DNA of 64,000 nucleotides, from NCBI RefSeq assembly GCF_001954135.1, contig NZ_MBEQ01000024.1:1-64000 (forward strand), written 5' to 3'. This DNA is from Mycobacterium sp. GA-1841. Lineage in GTDB: Bacteria; Actinomycetota; Actinomycetes; Mycobacteriales; Mycobacteriaceae. Shown one piece after another: positions 28,868 to 37,790 of this stretch (position 1 is the stretch's first letter; every line of letters starts with the position of its first letter). The notes beneath the pieces were generated by a model that made no database searches, was not told where the DNA came from, and saw nothing but the letters and a program-made list of their open reading frames with translations. The position numbers and the translations under genes were made by a program.

Positions 28868-29511
28868 GCGTCCCTCATGCCCGATATGAGCAGGTTCAAA
28901 CCGAAGTCGAATCGCGCGTCGAAGTCCAGCAAGTGCTCGACCGGGCTGGATGCGAGGTGTGGGTACTCCCCCGCCCGCACCACGCCTTCGAGCGTCTCGG
29001 TTTCGCCCCCGGCAGCTCCCTGCTGCTCCAAAACTTCACCGAGGACGTAGCAGAACAGTGAGCTGGCAGCCCACAAGGCGCGTTCGTGGGTGAGACCGCC
29101 GGCCTGGATACGGCCGACGAGCGTGTCGACGAAGGTCAGGTTCGCCCGCTTGGCGGCGTAGTTACCGCCGACGATTCGGGCTCCGTCACGCTGTGCCAGC
29201 AGGGCCGAGCGCAATGCCGCGGCAAGGTTTTTGACGCCATCGATCCACTCCTGGACGCTCTGGACGCCGGCGTGGGAGTTCTCGAGCGCCTTCGCCAGAA
29301 TCGTCTCGGCCATCTCGTCGATGAGGGCATCCTTGCCGTCGACCAGTCGGTAGATCGTCGGCAGGTGCGCCTGCAGCCGGTCGGCCAGCCGGCGCATGGT
29401 CAGCGATTCCAGGCCCCCCTCGTTCACCAGGGCCAGCGCCTCGTCGACCACGCGGCCGACGGACAGCTTCGCCAGCGTCACGCGATCACGTCCGGTCGAG
29501 GCGGTTGACAC
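28858..29511 (-). CDS. TetR-family transcriptional repressor (TetR_C type)
   Basis: A 217-residue regulator with an N-terminal helix-turn-helix (about 18-65, LESLTMRRLADRLQAHLPTIYRLVDGKDAL) and a large C-terminal ligand domain resembling that of tetracycline-type repressors. The start is GTG 29511, and a -10 TAACGT (minus strand, 29519-29524) seven bases upstream suggests a leaderless mRNA. It is divergent from a flavin/iron-sulphur reductase gene with 63 bases between, a gap that contains palindromic operators. It probably represses itself and the reductase operon. Confidence 0.88.
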   Translation of the reverse strand: MSTASTGRDRVTLAKLSVGRVVDEALALVNEGGLESLTMRRLADRLQAHLPTIYRLVDGKDALIDEMAETILAKALENSHAGVQSVQEWIDGVKNLAAALRSALLAQRDGARIVGGNYAAKRANLTFVDTLVGRIQAGGLTHERALWAASSLFCYVLGEVLEQQGAAGGETETLEGVVRAGEYPHLASSPVEHLLDFDARFDFGLNLLISGMRDARK

Positions 29512-29512
29512 G

Positions 29513-29560
29513 TTAACAACGTTATCAGTACGCTCTGACCTGCAATTAACATTGTTAATT
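29513..29560. promoter_or_regulatory. Candidate TetR operators between divergent genes
   Basis: A perfect 8-1-8 palindrome AATTAACA-T-TGTTAATT lies at 29544-29560. A related TTAACAACGTTA is at 29513-29524, overlapping the -10 of the TetR gene. Both share the TTAAC/GTTAA core, so one repressor could close both promoters. Confidence 0.7.
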
Positions 29561-29574
29561 GGGAAGGGCGTGAC

Positions 29575-30534
29575 GTGAGAAACGAAGTGACAGCCGACGG
29601 GATCGGTGTCGCCGTACGACAGCTGCGATGGGAAGCCGAGGGCGTGGTGTCGGTGCTCCTACAGCCGTGCTCCGATGAGCTGCTGCCGGCGTGGGAGCCT
29701 GGTGCCCACATCGACCTGGTTCTGCCGACCGGAATCCAGCGCCAATACTCGTTGTGCGGTCCGGTCGGTGAGCGGTCGTACTACCGCATCGGGGTTCGGC
29801 GAGAACGCACCAGCCGGGGCGGTTCCGAGTATGTGCACGCATTTCTGCGACCCGGACAACAGCTCAGGGTCGCCGGTGTGCGAAACACCTTCCGGCTGCA
29901 GCGGGCCGACTCATATGTATTCGTGGCCGGCGGCATCGGGATCACCGCAATTCTTCCGATGATCCGCCAGGCCGAATCGTGGGGTCTGGATTGGAAACTG
30001 CTCTACGGTGGGCACACCGCTGCGTCGATGCCTTTCTTGGACGACGTTCGGAAATTCGGACCGCGGGTGAGCTTCTACCCCTCTGACGCCGGCGGGCGCA
30101 TCCCTCTCGGTGAGTACTTCGCCGACGTTCAGCCCGGTGTGAAGATCTATGCGTGCGGCCCGGCCGCCCTGCTTTCGGCGTTGCAGGATTCGGTCGCCCA
30201 CTGGCCGGCCGACAGTCTGCACCTTGAGCGCTTCAAGCCCCGCGAACGAGCCCGGTCGACCGGAGACAAACCGGTCGAGGTGGTGTGTGCGGCATCGGGC
30301 GCGACCGTCAATGTCGAAGCGGGCCAGAGCATTCTGGCCGCCCTCGACGGCGCCGGGATCAACGTTCCGTCGTCGTGCCGATCGGGTGTCTGCGGATCCT
30401 GCGAGACCGCCGTCGTCGACGGGGAGCCGGACCATCGCGACGACATCCTCTCCGCGTCCGAGCGCGCCGCCAACGACCGCATGTACATCTGTGTGTCCCG
30501 GGCAAAGACTCCCCGGCTCGTTCTCGACGTGTAA
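29575..30534 (+). CDS. PDR/VanB-type flavin and [2Fe-2S] oxidoreductase
   Basis: A 319-residue phthalate dioxygenase reductase-type protein. The flavin-binding barrel (about 10-105) has RQYSLCGPV at 56-64. The NAD(P)-binding domain (about 110-225) has GGIGITAILPM at 119-129. The C-terminal plant-type ferredoxin has cluster cysteines 268, 273, 276 and 306. It passes electrons from NAD(P)H to a Rieske oxygenase in known systems, but no oxygenase gene is nearby. The start is GTG 29575, with GGGAAGGG at 29561-29568. It is probably co-transcribed with the PNPOx-like gene and repressed by the divergent TetR protein. Confidence 0.92.
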   Translation: MRNEVTADGIGVAVRQLRWEAEGVVSVLLQPCSDELLPAWEPGAHIDLVLPTGIQRQYSLCGPVGERSYYRIGVRRERTSRGGSEYVHAFLRPGQQLRVAGVRNTFRLQRADSYVFVAGGIGITAILPMIRQAESWGLDWKLLYGGHTAASMPFLDDVRKFGPRVSFYPSDAGGRIPLGEYFADVQPGVKIYACGPAALLSALQDSVAHWPADSLHLERFKPRERARSTGDKPVEVVCAASGATVNVEAGQSILAALDGAGINVPSSCRSGVCGSCETAVVDGEPDHRDDILSASERAANDRMYICVSRAKTPRLVLDV

Positions 30535-30545
30535 AGGATCCGGCG

Positions 30546-31214
30546 ATGAAATCGACAGCGACCGCAGCGGACTCGTACTCCCCCATCTCGATGGAGCGCA
30601 TCAGGGAGGTGGTCGGGTTTCCCGAGCGGTTCATCGCCGAGAAGAAGGAACCGAAACTCGGCGAATTCGCCGCCCGGTTCATCGCGCACAGTCCCTTCTT
30701 CTGCATGGCCACCGTCGGCGCAGACGGTCAGCTGGACACCAGCCCCCGAGGCGATCCACCGGGTTCGGTGCGAATCCTCGATCCGTGGACGCTCGCCATC
30801 CCGGACCGGCCGGGCAACAAGCTCGCCGACACCCACGAAAACATCACCAAGCACCCGGCGGTGGGCCTGGTCTTCTTCGTGCCCGGCATCCGCGAGGTGA
30901 TCCGGGTCAACGGGGACGCATTCGTCACCGACGATCCCGAACTGCTCGAAATGCTCAGCGCCGATGGCAAACCAGCGATGTTGGCCACCATCGTGCGCAT
31001 TCGCGAGGTGTTCGGTCAGTGCGGCAAGGCCGTGATCCGGGCCAAGCTGTGGGAGGGCGACTCTCGCGGTTTGGCCGAGGCCGTGACCCTGGGCGGTGAC
31101 TTCTACACCCTCACGATCACCGAGAGCGCGGCGAAGATGGCCGAGAAACTGGGTGACCTGGCCGGTTCACTGCACGCTGTGATCGATGACCACTACGAGA
31201 ACGAGCTGTATTGA
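30546..31214 (+). CDS. Pyridoxamine 5'-phosphate oxidase-like FMN-binding protein
   Basis: A 222-residue split-barrel protein of the PNPOx-like superfamily. Motifs include FFCMATVGADGQLDTSPRGDPPGSVRILD and LADTHENITKHPAVGLVFFVPG, which match the family of general stress or FMN/F420-dependent reductases. It starts at ATG 30546, only 11 bases after the PDR-type reductase, with AAAGGAT upstream. The pairing suggests that the reductase supplies reduced flavin or electrons to it (inference). The substrate is unknown. Confidence 0.85.
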   Translation: MKSTATAADSYSPISMERIREVVGFPERFIAEKKEPKLGEFAARFIAHSPFFCMATVGADGQLDTSPRGDPPGSVRILDPWTLAIPDRPGNKLADTHENITKHPAVGLVFFVPGIREVIRVNGDAFVTDDPELLEMLSADGKPAMLATIVRIREVFGQCGKAVIRAKLWEGDSRGLAEAVTLGGDFYTLTITESAAKMAEKLGDLAGSLHAVIDDHYENELY

Positions 31215-31237
31215 CCCATTCATCACCGGCCCGACGT

Positions 31238-31277
31238 GGCTTGTGGGCGGGTTTCTCCGGAAACTCGCACACAAGCC
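31238..31277. terminator. Imperfect 18-bp hairpin between convergent genes; dispersed repeat copy 1
   Basis: The arms 31238-31255 and 31260-31277 pair at 16 of 18 positions around a TCCG loop. It lies between the PNPOx-like gene and glmS, which converge, so it can terminate both. Its right arm contains TCGCACACAAGCC, also found in the hairpin at 54268-54323, which marks a repeat family. Confidence 0.7.
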
Positions 31278-31296
31278 GACATTCGAGAGCCAGTCT

Positions 31297-33174
31297 CTAT
31301 TCGACGGTGACGGACTTCGCCAGGTTGCGTGGCTTGTCGACGTCGTAGCCACGGGCCCGGGCCACCCCGGCAGCGAACACCTGCAACGGGATTGTCGACA
31401 GCAGCGGCTGGAAAAGCGTTGACACCGCCGGGATCTCGATCAGGTGATCGGCGTAGGGCCGCACCGTGTCGTCGCCCTCCTCGGCGATGACGATGGTGAC
31501 CGCGCCGCGGGCCTGGATCTCCCGGATGTTGCTCAACAGCTTGGCGTGCAGCATCGCGGCGTTCTTCGGCGAGGGCATCACCACGATGACCGGTAGGTCG
31601 TCGTCGATCAGGGCGATCGGACCATGCTTGAGCTCGCCGGCGGCAAAACCTTCGGCGTGCATGTAAGCCAGCTCTTTGAGTTTGAGCGCACCTTCCAGCG
31701 CGACCGGATAGCCGACGTGACGGCCCAGGAACAGCACCGTCGGTGACTTGGCGAACCGCTGCGCCAACTGGAACACCGGCTCGATCCCGGCCAGCACTCG
31801 GCTGACCATGTCGGGCATGGCCTCCAGCTCGCGGTACTCGCGCTCGACCTCGTCGGGGTACTTGGTCCCGCGGGCCTGGGCCAGCGCCAGCCCGACCAGA
31901 TAGTTCGCCGCGATCTGGGCCAGGAACGTCTTGGTGGCCGCGACCCCGATCTCCGGCCCGGCCCGGGTGTAGAGCACCGCGTCGGCCTCGCGCGGGATCT
32001 GGCTGCCGTTGGTGTTGCAGATCGCCAGCACCTTGGCCTTCTGCGTCTTGGCGTGCCGGACGGCCTCCAGGGTGTCGGCGGTCTCGCCGGACTGCGAGAT
32101 GGCGATCACCAGCGTGCTGCGGTCCAGCACCGGATCCCGGTACCGGAATTCACTGGCGAGTTCGACCTCGACGGGCAGCCGGGTCCAGTGCTCGATGGCG
32201 TACTTGGCCAGCAGACCGGAGTGGTACGCGGTGCCGCAGGCGACGATGAAGACCTTGTCGATCTCGCGGAGTTCCTGATCGGACAGGCGCTGCTCGTCGA
32301 GGACGATGCCGCTGTCGACGAAATGCCCCAGCAGCGTGTCGGCGACCGCGGCCGGCTGCTCGGCGATCTCCTTGAGCATGAAGTAGTCGTAGCCACCTTT
32401 TTCGGCGGCATCGAGATCCCAGTCGATGTGGAATTCGCGGTAGTCGCGGCCGGCCTGCAGATCGTCGTTGCCGAAGAAGTCGGTGATCCGGTAGCCGTCG
32501 GCGGTCAGCACCACGGCCTGATCCTGACCGAGCTCCACGGCCTGGCGGGTGTGCTCGATGAAGGCCGCCACATCGGAGCCGACGAACATCTCCCCGTCGC
32601 CGATCCCGACCACCAGCGGCGTGGACCGGCGGGCGGCCACGATCGTGCCCGGATCGTCGGCGTTGGCGAACACCAGGGTGAAGTGGCCTTCCAGACGCTG
32701 CAGGACGGCCAGCACCGAGGCCGGGAAATCTCCGGCCGTCGCGCCCTGGCGGTACTGCCGCGATACGAGGTGCACGGCCACCTCGGAATCGGTGTCGCTG
32801 GCGAACTCGACGCCTTCGGCTTCGAGCTCGGAGCGCAGGACGGCGAAATTCTCGATGATCCCGTTGTGGACGACGGCGACCTGACCTGCGGCATCCCGGT
32901 GCGGGTGGGCATTGCGGTCGGTGGGGCGGCCATGGGTGGCCCATCGGGTGTGGCCGAGGCCGGTGGTGCCGGTCAGCACCCCGTCATCGGTCTCGTCGAG
33001 GGCGGTTTCCAGGTTGGCCAACCGGCCGGCGCGCCGTCGCACCGTCATCCCGCCGTGGCCGTCGAGCAGCGCGATTCCCGAGGAGTCGTAACCCCGGTAC
33101 TCCATCCGCCGCAGCGCGTCGACCACGATGCCGCGCGCCGGGCGCGTCCCGACGTAGCCGACGATTCCACACAT
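31297..33174 (-). CDS. glmS: Glutamine-fructose-6-phosphate aminotransferase GlmS
   Basis: Makes glucosamine-6-phosphate from fructose-6-phosphate and glutamine, the entry to UDP-GlcNAc. The 625-residue protein has an N-terminal glutaminase domain with nucleophile Cys2 (MCGIVGYVG) and HTRWATHG. Two SIS isomerase domains follow (about 290-430 and 470-610), with SQSGETADT in the first and the C-terminal signature DKPRNLAKSVTVE. It works with glmM, 6.5 kb away. The start ATG 33174 gives the required Met-Cys. Confidence 0.97.
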   Translation of the reverse strand: MCGIVGYVGTRPARGIVVDALRRMEYRGYDSSGIALLDGHGGMTVRRRAGRLANLETALDETDDGVLTGTTGLGHTRWATHGRPTDRNAHPHRDAAGQVAVVHNGIIENFAVLRSELEAEGVEFASDTDSEVAVHLVSRQYRQGATAGDFPASVLAVLQRLEGHFTLVFANADDPGTIVAARRSTPLVVGIGDGEMFVGSDVAAFIEHTRQAVELGQDQAVVLTADGYRITDFFGNDDLQAGRDYREFHIDWDLDAAEKGGYDYFMLKEIAEQPAAVADTLLGHFVDSGIVLDEQRLSDQELREIDKVFIVACGTAYHSGLLAKYAIEHWTRLPVEVELASEFRYRDPVLDRSTLVIAISQSGETADTLEAVRHAKTQKAKVLAICNTNGSQIPREADAVLYTRAGPEIGVAATKTFLAQIAANYLVGLALAQARGTKYPDEVEREYRELEAMPDMVSRVLAGIEPVFQLAQRFAKSPTVLFLGRHVGYPVALEGALKLKELAYMHAEGFAAGELKHGPIALIDDDLPVIVVMPSPKNAAMLHAKLLSNIREIQARGAVTIVIAEEGDDTVRPYADHLIEIPAVSTLFQPLLSTIPLQVFAAGVARARGYDVDKPRNLAKSVTVE

Positions 33175-33268
33175 AGGGTCCCAGGGTAGTGCAGGGGGCC
33201 GTCCCGACCCGATTCTGCGCGACGACGGTTGACGTAAATCACCCTGCCCACTGCGCTACGGTCAACCC

Positions 33269-34120
33269 GTGGCCAGCACAAAGAAGCTCTTCGGACGGTT
33301 GACCCGGCGCGGACCGCACAAGGTCCTGCGCGGCGACCTGGCTTTCGCCGGTATGCCCGGCGTGGTGTACACGCCCGAGACCGGTTTGAACCTGCCCGGG
33401 GTGGTGTTGGGCCACGACTGGATGGCACAGGCCGGCAACTATGCGCGCACGCTGGAACACCTTGCCTCGTGGGGAATCGTGGCCGCCGCCCCCGACACCG
33501 AGAAGGGGTTGGCGCCCTCGGTGCTCAATTTCGCCTTCGACCTGGGCGCCGCCCTGGAGATCATCACCGGGGTCCGGCTGGGCCCGGGCAAGATCAGCGT
33601 GCACCCGGGTAAGCGGGGTGTGGTGGGCCACGGCTTCGGTGGGTCCGCGGCGGTGTTCGCCGCCGCCGGCATGGCCGGTGACCAGCACCGTCCGAAGGCC
33701 GTCGTGTCGTTGTTCCCGACGGTCACCACGCCGCGGGCCGAGGAACCGGCGTCGACGCTGCAGGTGCCCGGCCTGGTGCTGACGGCGCCCGGAGACCCGA
33801 TGACGCTGCGCTCGAACGCCGTGGAGCTGGCGCAGGCCTGGACGGGTGCGACGCTGCGCACGGTCAGCAAGGCCAAGGCCGGCGGGCTGGTCGAGGGTCG
33901 CCGGTTGGCTCGCTTCTTCGGCCTGCCCGGCGCCGACAAGGACACTCAAAAGATCGTTCGCGGGCTCCTCACCGGGTATCTGCTGGCGACGTTGGCCGGC
34001 GACAAGACCTATCGCGACTTCGCCGATCCCGACGCGGTGCTCCCCCACACCGAACCGGCCGATCCGAACGCCGATCCGGTGGCCCTTGAAGACAAGGTCG
34101 TCGCGCTGCTCAAGCCGTAG
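33269..34120 (+). CDS. Dienelactone hydrolase-like protein lacking the usual nucleophile (Rv3438-type)
   Basis: A 283-residue alpha/beta hydrolase-fold protein of the dienelactone hydrolase group, matching the position of M. tuberculosis Rv3438. The strand-turn-helix where the nucleophile should be reads VVGHGFGGSAAV, with Gly122 in place of Ser or Cys. Hydrolysis by the standard mechanism is therefore unlikely unless another residue takes over. The start is GTG 33269; TACGGT at 33257-33262 fits a leaderless -10. It is divergent from glmS with 94 bases between. Confidence 0.8.
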   Translation: MASTKKLFGRLTRRGPHKVLRGDLAFAGMPGVVYTPETGLNLPGVVLGHDWMAQAGNYARTLEHLASWGIVAAAPDTEKGLAPSVLNFAFDLGAALEIITGVRLGPGKISVHPGKRGVVGHGFGGSAAVFAAAGMAGDQHRPKAVVSLFPTVTTPRAEEPASTLQVPGLVLTAPGDPMTLRSNAVELAQAWTGATLRTVSKAKAGGLVEGRRLARFFGLPGADKDTQKIVRGLLTGYLLATLAGDKTYRDFADPDAVLPHTEPADPNADPVALEDKVVALLKP

Positions 34121-34211
34121 GCTGCCAGGCTTCCAACGTGCCCAGGTGGTCCCCACGGGATTGTCGACCGCCGGTTTTCGTACCCGTCGAGCCGAAAATT
34201 CGAGAAACTTG

Positions 34212-35030
34212 TCAGCCGACGGGTCGCGGGACGCCCAGGATGTAATCACCGGTCTGCGGGTGGTGATACCAGCCACCGGCGGCGCTGGTCCCACCGTCGA
34301 CGTGAATGGTCTGCCCGGTCACGTATGCGCCCAGATCGGTCGCCAGAAAGACTGCGGCGCCGCCCATCTCGTCGACATGCCCGGCTCGGCCGAGGGGGAT
34401 GTTGTGCACGGCGTTGCCCACCGATTCCGGCGTACCGATGCGTTCCAACCCCTCGGTGAGGGTGAAGTCAGGTGCCAGGCAGTTGACCCGGATCCGGTGC
34501 GGGGCCAATTCCAGGGCGACTGTCTGGGTGAAGTTGATGACCCCTGCCTTGGCCGCAGCATAAGCCGCGTAACCGGGTGCGGCCCGGGTGCCCTCGATGG
34601 AGGTGATGTTGATGATGCTGCCCGCCTCACCGTGCTGCACCAGAGTCCGCGCGACCCGTTGCGTACACAGCAGGACCTGGGTGAGGTTGGCGCGGATCAG
34701 GGCATCCCAGCCGTTGACCGAGGTCTCCAAAAACGGGGATTTGAAGGTACCGCCGGCGTTGTTCACCAGGACGCTGGGAATGCCGAGCTCCTCGATGGTT
34801 CTGGACAATGCCACGTCGACCTGTTCGGGATCGCGGACGTCGGTGGCACAGGCCAGCCCGCCGATCGAGGCGGCGACCGCTTCGGCGGTCTGTGCATCCT
34901 TCTCCCAAATCGCCACCCGCGCACCGTATTCGGTAAAGGTTTCGGCGATCCCCCGGCCGATACCCGAACCGGCGCCGGTGACGACGGCGACCCGACCATC
35001 CAGCGCTGCCGCATGCTTGGACAAAGCCAC
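34212..35030 (-). CDS. SDR family oxidoreductase
   Basis: Classical short-chain dehydrogenase of 272 residues with cofactor motif TGAGSGIGRG (about 18-27), NNAGG (about 90-94), catalytic Ser in NITSIEG and YAAYAAAK (active Tyr and Lys, about 152-159), and the C-terminal VTGQTIHVDGG. The substrate is unknown. It is divergent from a TetR regulator across 201 bases that hold a palindromic operator, so it is a probable target. It is absent from this position in M. tuberculosis as I recall. Confidence 0.88.
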   Translation of the reverse strand: MALSKHAAALDGRVAVVTGAGSGIGRGIAETFTEYGARVAIWEKDAQTAEAVAASIGGLACATDVRDPEQVDVALSRTIEELGIPSVLVNNAGGTFKSPFLETSVNGWDALIRANLTQVLLCTQRVARTLVQHGEAGSIINITSIEGTRAAPGYAAYAAAKAGVINFTQTVALELAPHRIRVNCLAPDFTLTEGLERIGTPESVGNAVHNIPLGRAGHVDEMGGAAVFLATDLGAYVTGQTIHVDGGTSAAGGWYHHPQTGDYILGVPRPVG

Positions 35031-35184
35031 TGAAATACCTCCCGAGCATCGATCTCCAGCTTCAGGCTATTTGCGTCAATCCCAGCGCTGGCTGTCCACC
35101 GCGACACCGTAGAGATCGTGCGGTTGCGTCATCGCCCCAGCGTCGCCGGCAGACATGACCCTCCTCGGTGTGACCGTCGTCATT

Positions 35185-35204
35185 TAAGTAAGACGTTTGA
35201 CTTA
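35185..35204. promoter_or_regulatory. Candidate TetR operator
   Basis: A 20-bp imperfect palindrome (TAAGTAAGAC / GTTTGACTTA, 8 of 10 positions symmetric) sits 28 bases before the TetR gene at 35232. It overlaps a TTGACT -35-like sequence at 35197-35202 and lies between the divergent SDR and TetR genes. Confidence 0.55.
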
Positions 35205-35231
35205 TGTCAAGGTGCGCTGTTCACTGGCCCC

Positions 35232-35909
35232 ATGCCGACGTCCGCGCGCAGCCCACGCTCTGCCCGCGCGGACGGCACCCGAGAAGCACTGCTGACCGCT
35301 GCGGAACGGCTGTTCGCCGAATACGGTGTGGAAGCGGTGACGCATCGCCAGATCGTCGAAGCCGCCGGCCAGGGCAACAACGCTGCGGTGGGCTATCACT
35401 TCGGCGCCAAAAAGGATCTGGTGCGCGCCATCGAAGAACTTCATGCTCGCGACATCGAGCAACGTCGCAGTGCCCTTATCGCCGACACCGGTGATTCCAC
35501 AGAACTGCGCGACTGGGTGACCTGCCTGGTGCAACCGGCCGCCGATTACCTGGCATCACTTCCCGGGCCTACCTGGTATGCCCGGTTCGCCGCCCAGGTG
35601 ATGACCGACCCCTCCTACCAAAGAGTGGTCACCAAGAACGCGATGGAATCGGCGTCCATGCGCCACGTCGTCGAACGCATCGACCACGCCGTGCCCGATT
35701 TGCCGAAACACGTTCGTGCCGAACGGGTCATCATGATGCGAACGATGCTGGTGTACACCTGCGCGGCGATAGAACGTCACTTCGCCGAAGGCACAAAGGG
35801 GCCGCGGGCAGACTGGCACGACGCCGCAAGCGGCCTCATCGACGGCATTGTCGGCCTGTGGCAGGCCCCGGTCACCGATCGGCAACGTCGCAAGATTCGT
35901 CGGACATGA
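35232..35909 (+). CDS. TetR-family transcriptional regulator
   Basis: A 225-residue regulator with an N-terminal helix-turn-helix (about 17-63; EAVTHRQIVEAAGQGNNAAVGYHFGAKKDL) and a variable C-terminal ligand-binding domain. The start is ATG 35232 (MPTSARSPRSARADG); the frame runs back to 35118. The order SDR (divergent), TetR, carboxymuconolactone decarboxylase-like and F420-dependent oxidoreductase suggests a small catabolic regulon (inference). The ligand is unknown. Confidence 0.88.
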   Translation: MPTSARSPRSARADGTREALLTAAERLFAEYGVEAVTHRQIVEAAGQGNNAAVGYHFGAKKDLVRAIEELHARDIEQRRSALIADTGDSTELRDWVTCLVQPAADYLASLPGPTWYARFAAQVMTDPSYQRVVTKNAMESASMRHVVERIDHAVPDLPKHVRAERVIMMRTMLVYTCAAIERHFAEGTKGPRADWHDAASGLIDGIVGLWQAPVTDRQRRKIRRT

Positions 35910-35969
35910 CGCGGACCCGTGTCCCGGCTCGTGAACATCCCCTGGGCGGCGAGGAGGCCATTGCCTGAC

Positions 35970-36566
35970 ATGACACGTATCGAACCCCTTGCACCGAAGG
36001 ACTTCCCACCCGAGATGCGCGACGCGCTGGCGGCGCTGCGACCTCCGAATCCGCGACATCAACCGATGCCGACCACCGACCGGCCCAAAGCGCTCAACGT
36101 GCTGGGCGCCATGGCCCATCACCCGGCACTGGCACAGGCGTATTTCACCTTCAACGGGCATCTGTTGTCGGGCACCACCTTGTCCGAACGACATCGCGAA
36201 CTGCTGGTGATGCGAGTGGCGGCACTCCGCAAATGCGGATACGAGTGGGCACAGCACCTGTTCGTCGCCCGCGACGCCGGGCTGACCGATGAGGAGATCG
36301 GCCGCATCGCCTACGGCCCTGAGGCTCCGTTTTGGGACAAGCTCGAAGCCGGAATGCTCTGGGCAGTAGATGAACTCGTCCACGATGGGTCGATCAGCGA
36401 CCAGACCTGGCAGACGCTGACGTCCGAACTCGATACCAAGCAAGTGCTCGACCTGATCTTCACCGTCTCCGGATACGACGCCCTGGCGCGCATGCTGAAC
36501 TCGTTGCAGCTGCCCCTCGACCGCGACATCGACGAGCTGATGCAGCGTTACGACGAGTTGTTCTAG
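35970..36566 (+). CDS. Carboxymuconolactone decarboxylase/AhpD-like protein
   Basis: A 198-residue helical protein of the CMD family. The conserved core RHRELLVMRVAALRKCGYEWAQHLFVARDAGLT has the CxYEWxxH pattern, but the second redox cysteine of true AhpD is absent, so it is closer to decarboxylase-type members. ATG 35970 (MTRIEPLAPKDF) is chosen, with GAGGAGG at 35951-35957; TTG 35961 and GTG 35919 are also in frame. It follows the TetR gene on the same strand by 60 bases. Confidence 0.82.
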   Translation: MTRIEPLAPKDFPPEMRDALAALRPPNPRHQPMPTTDRPKALNVLGAMAHHPALAQAYFTFNGHLLSGTTLSERHRELLVMRVAALRKCGYEWAQHLFVARDAGLTDEEIGRIAYGPEAPFWDKLEAGMLWAVDELVHDGSISDQTWQTLTSELDTKQVLDLIFTVSGYDALARMLNSLQLPLDRDIDELMQRYDELF

Positions 36567-36729
36567 ATAGTGTCGACCGGCGCTGTGCGAACGCCTGCCG
36601 GCACAGCGGGCCGGCCACACCGTAGTAACTGCAGTGGCACCCATTGGGGACCCGAAACTGCATCTCGACATCTGGAGTACGTTGCGTGGTCCGCCGTCGG
36701 CCCACGCTCCCAACCAACTGGTGGGTTGC

Positions 36730-36735
36730 TACACT
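36730..36735 (+). promoter_or_regulatory. -10 element of a probable leaderless transcript
   Basis: TACACT fits TANNNT and ends six bases before ATG 36742, the spacing expected for transcription starting at the start codon. No clear -35 is seen. Confidence 0.5.
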
Positions 36736-36741
36736 CCTGCG

Positions 36742-37782
36742 ATGCGCACTGGCATCTTTCTCAGTTATGCGGGCGGCTTCAAGGAGGCGGCCGATCAGGT
36801 CGTCGAACTGGAGAAGGTCGGCATCGACATCGCCCTGGTGGCCGAGGCGTACTCCTACGACGCGGTCAGCCAGTTGGGTTACCTGGCCGCCAAGACCTCG
36901 ACCATGGAACTCGGCACCGGCGTGGTGCCGATCTATACCCGCACGCCGTCACTGATGGCCATGACCGCAGCCGGGCTGGACTATGTGTCCGACGGCCGGT
37001 TCCAGTTGGGTCTCGGAACGTCCGGCCCGCAGGTGATGGAGGGTTTCCACGGCGTGCCGTTCGACGCGCCGCTGGGCCGCACCCGCGAAGTCGTCGACAT
37101 CTGCCGACAGGTGTGGCGGCGTGAGAACGTCGACTACCAGGGCAAGTACTATCAACTCCCGCTTCCGGCCGACCGTGGGACCGGACTCGGGAAGTCTCTG
37201 CATCTGATCAATCACCCGGTGCGGGAACGGATTCCGATCACCATCGCGGCACTCGGACCGAAGAATGTCGAGCTCACCGCCGAGATCGCCGAGGGCTGGC
37301 AACCGATTTTCTACCTACCGGAAAAAGCCGACGACGTGTGGGGCGACGCGCTGCGGGCCGGGACTGCCAAACGCGACGCGGCACTCGGACCGCTGGACGT
37401 CATGGTCAGCGCCAGCCTGGCCATCGGCGACGACGTGGAAGACCGACTGGCCTGGGCGAAACCTCAACTGGCGCTGTACATCGGCGGCATGGGTGCCCGC
37501 GGCCAGAACTTCTACCACAAGCTGGCCACCCGATACGGCTACGGCGAGGTCGCCGACCAGATCCAGGATCTCTTCCTGGCCGGCAAGAAGGCCGAGGCCA
37601 TCGCGGCCGTGCCCGACGACCTGGTCCGCAACGTATCCCTGGTCGGGCCAAAGGGATTCGTCAAGGAGCGACTGGCCGCCTACGCCGAGGCCGGGGTCAC
37701 CACGATGCTGGTACACCCACTGGCCACCGATTCCGCCGAGACCGTGAAGTTCTGCGAGGAACTGGTGTCACTCACCCGCTGA
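36742..37782 (+). CDS. LLM-class F420-dependent oxidoreductase
   Basis: A 346-residue luciferase-like monooxygenase-fold protein of the F420-dependent group. Typical segments include TMELGTGVVPIYTRTPSLMAMTAAGLDYVSDGRFQLGLGTSGPQVMEGFHG and an insert with ITIAALGPKNVELTAEIAEGW. Such enzymes use reduced coenzyme F420, abundant in mycobacteria, on varied substrates. ATG 36742 (MRTGIFLSYAGG) is chosen from homology and a leaderless-type -10; the frame extends to 36634. It may belong functionally to the SDR/TetR/CMD group before it. Confidence 0.9.
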   Translation: MRTGIFLSYAGGFKEAADQVVELEKVGIDIALVAEAYSYDAVSQLGYLAAKTSTMELGTGVVPIYTRTPSLMAMTAAGLDYVSDGRFQLGLGTSGPQVMEGFHGVPFDAPLGRTREVVDICRQVWRRENVDYQGKYYQLPLPADRGTGLGKSLHLINHPVRERIPITIAALGPKNVELTAEIAEGWQPIFYLPEKADDVWGDALRAGTAKRDAALGPLDVMVSASLAIGDDVEDRLAWAKPQLALYIGGMGARGQNFYHKLATRYGYGEVADQIQDLFLAGKKAEAIAAVPDDLVRNVSLVGPKGFVKERLAAYAEAGVTTMLVHPLATDSAETVKFCEELVSLTR

Positions 37783-37790
37783 CCGGATCC

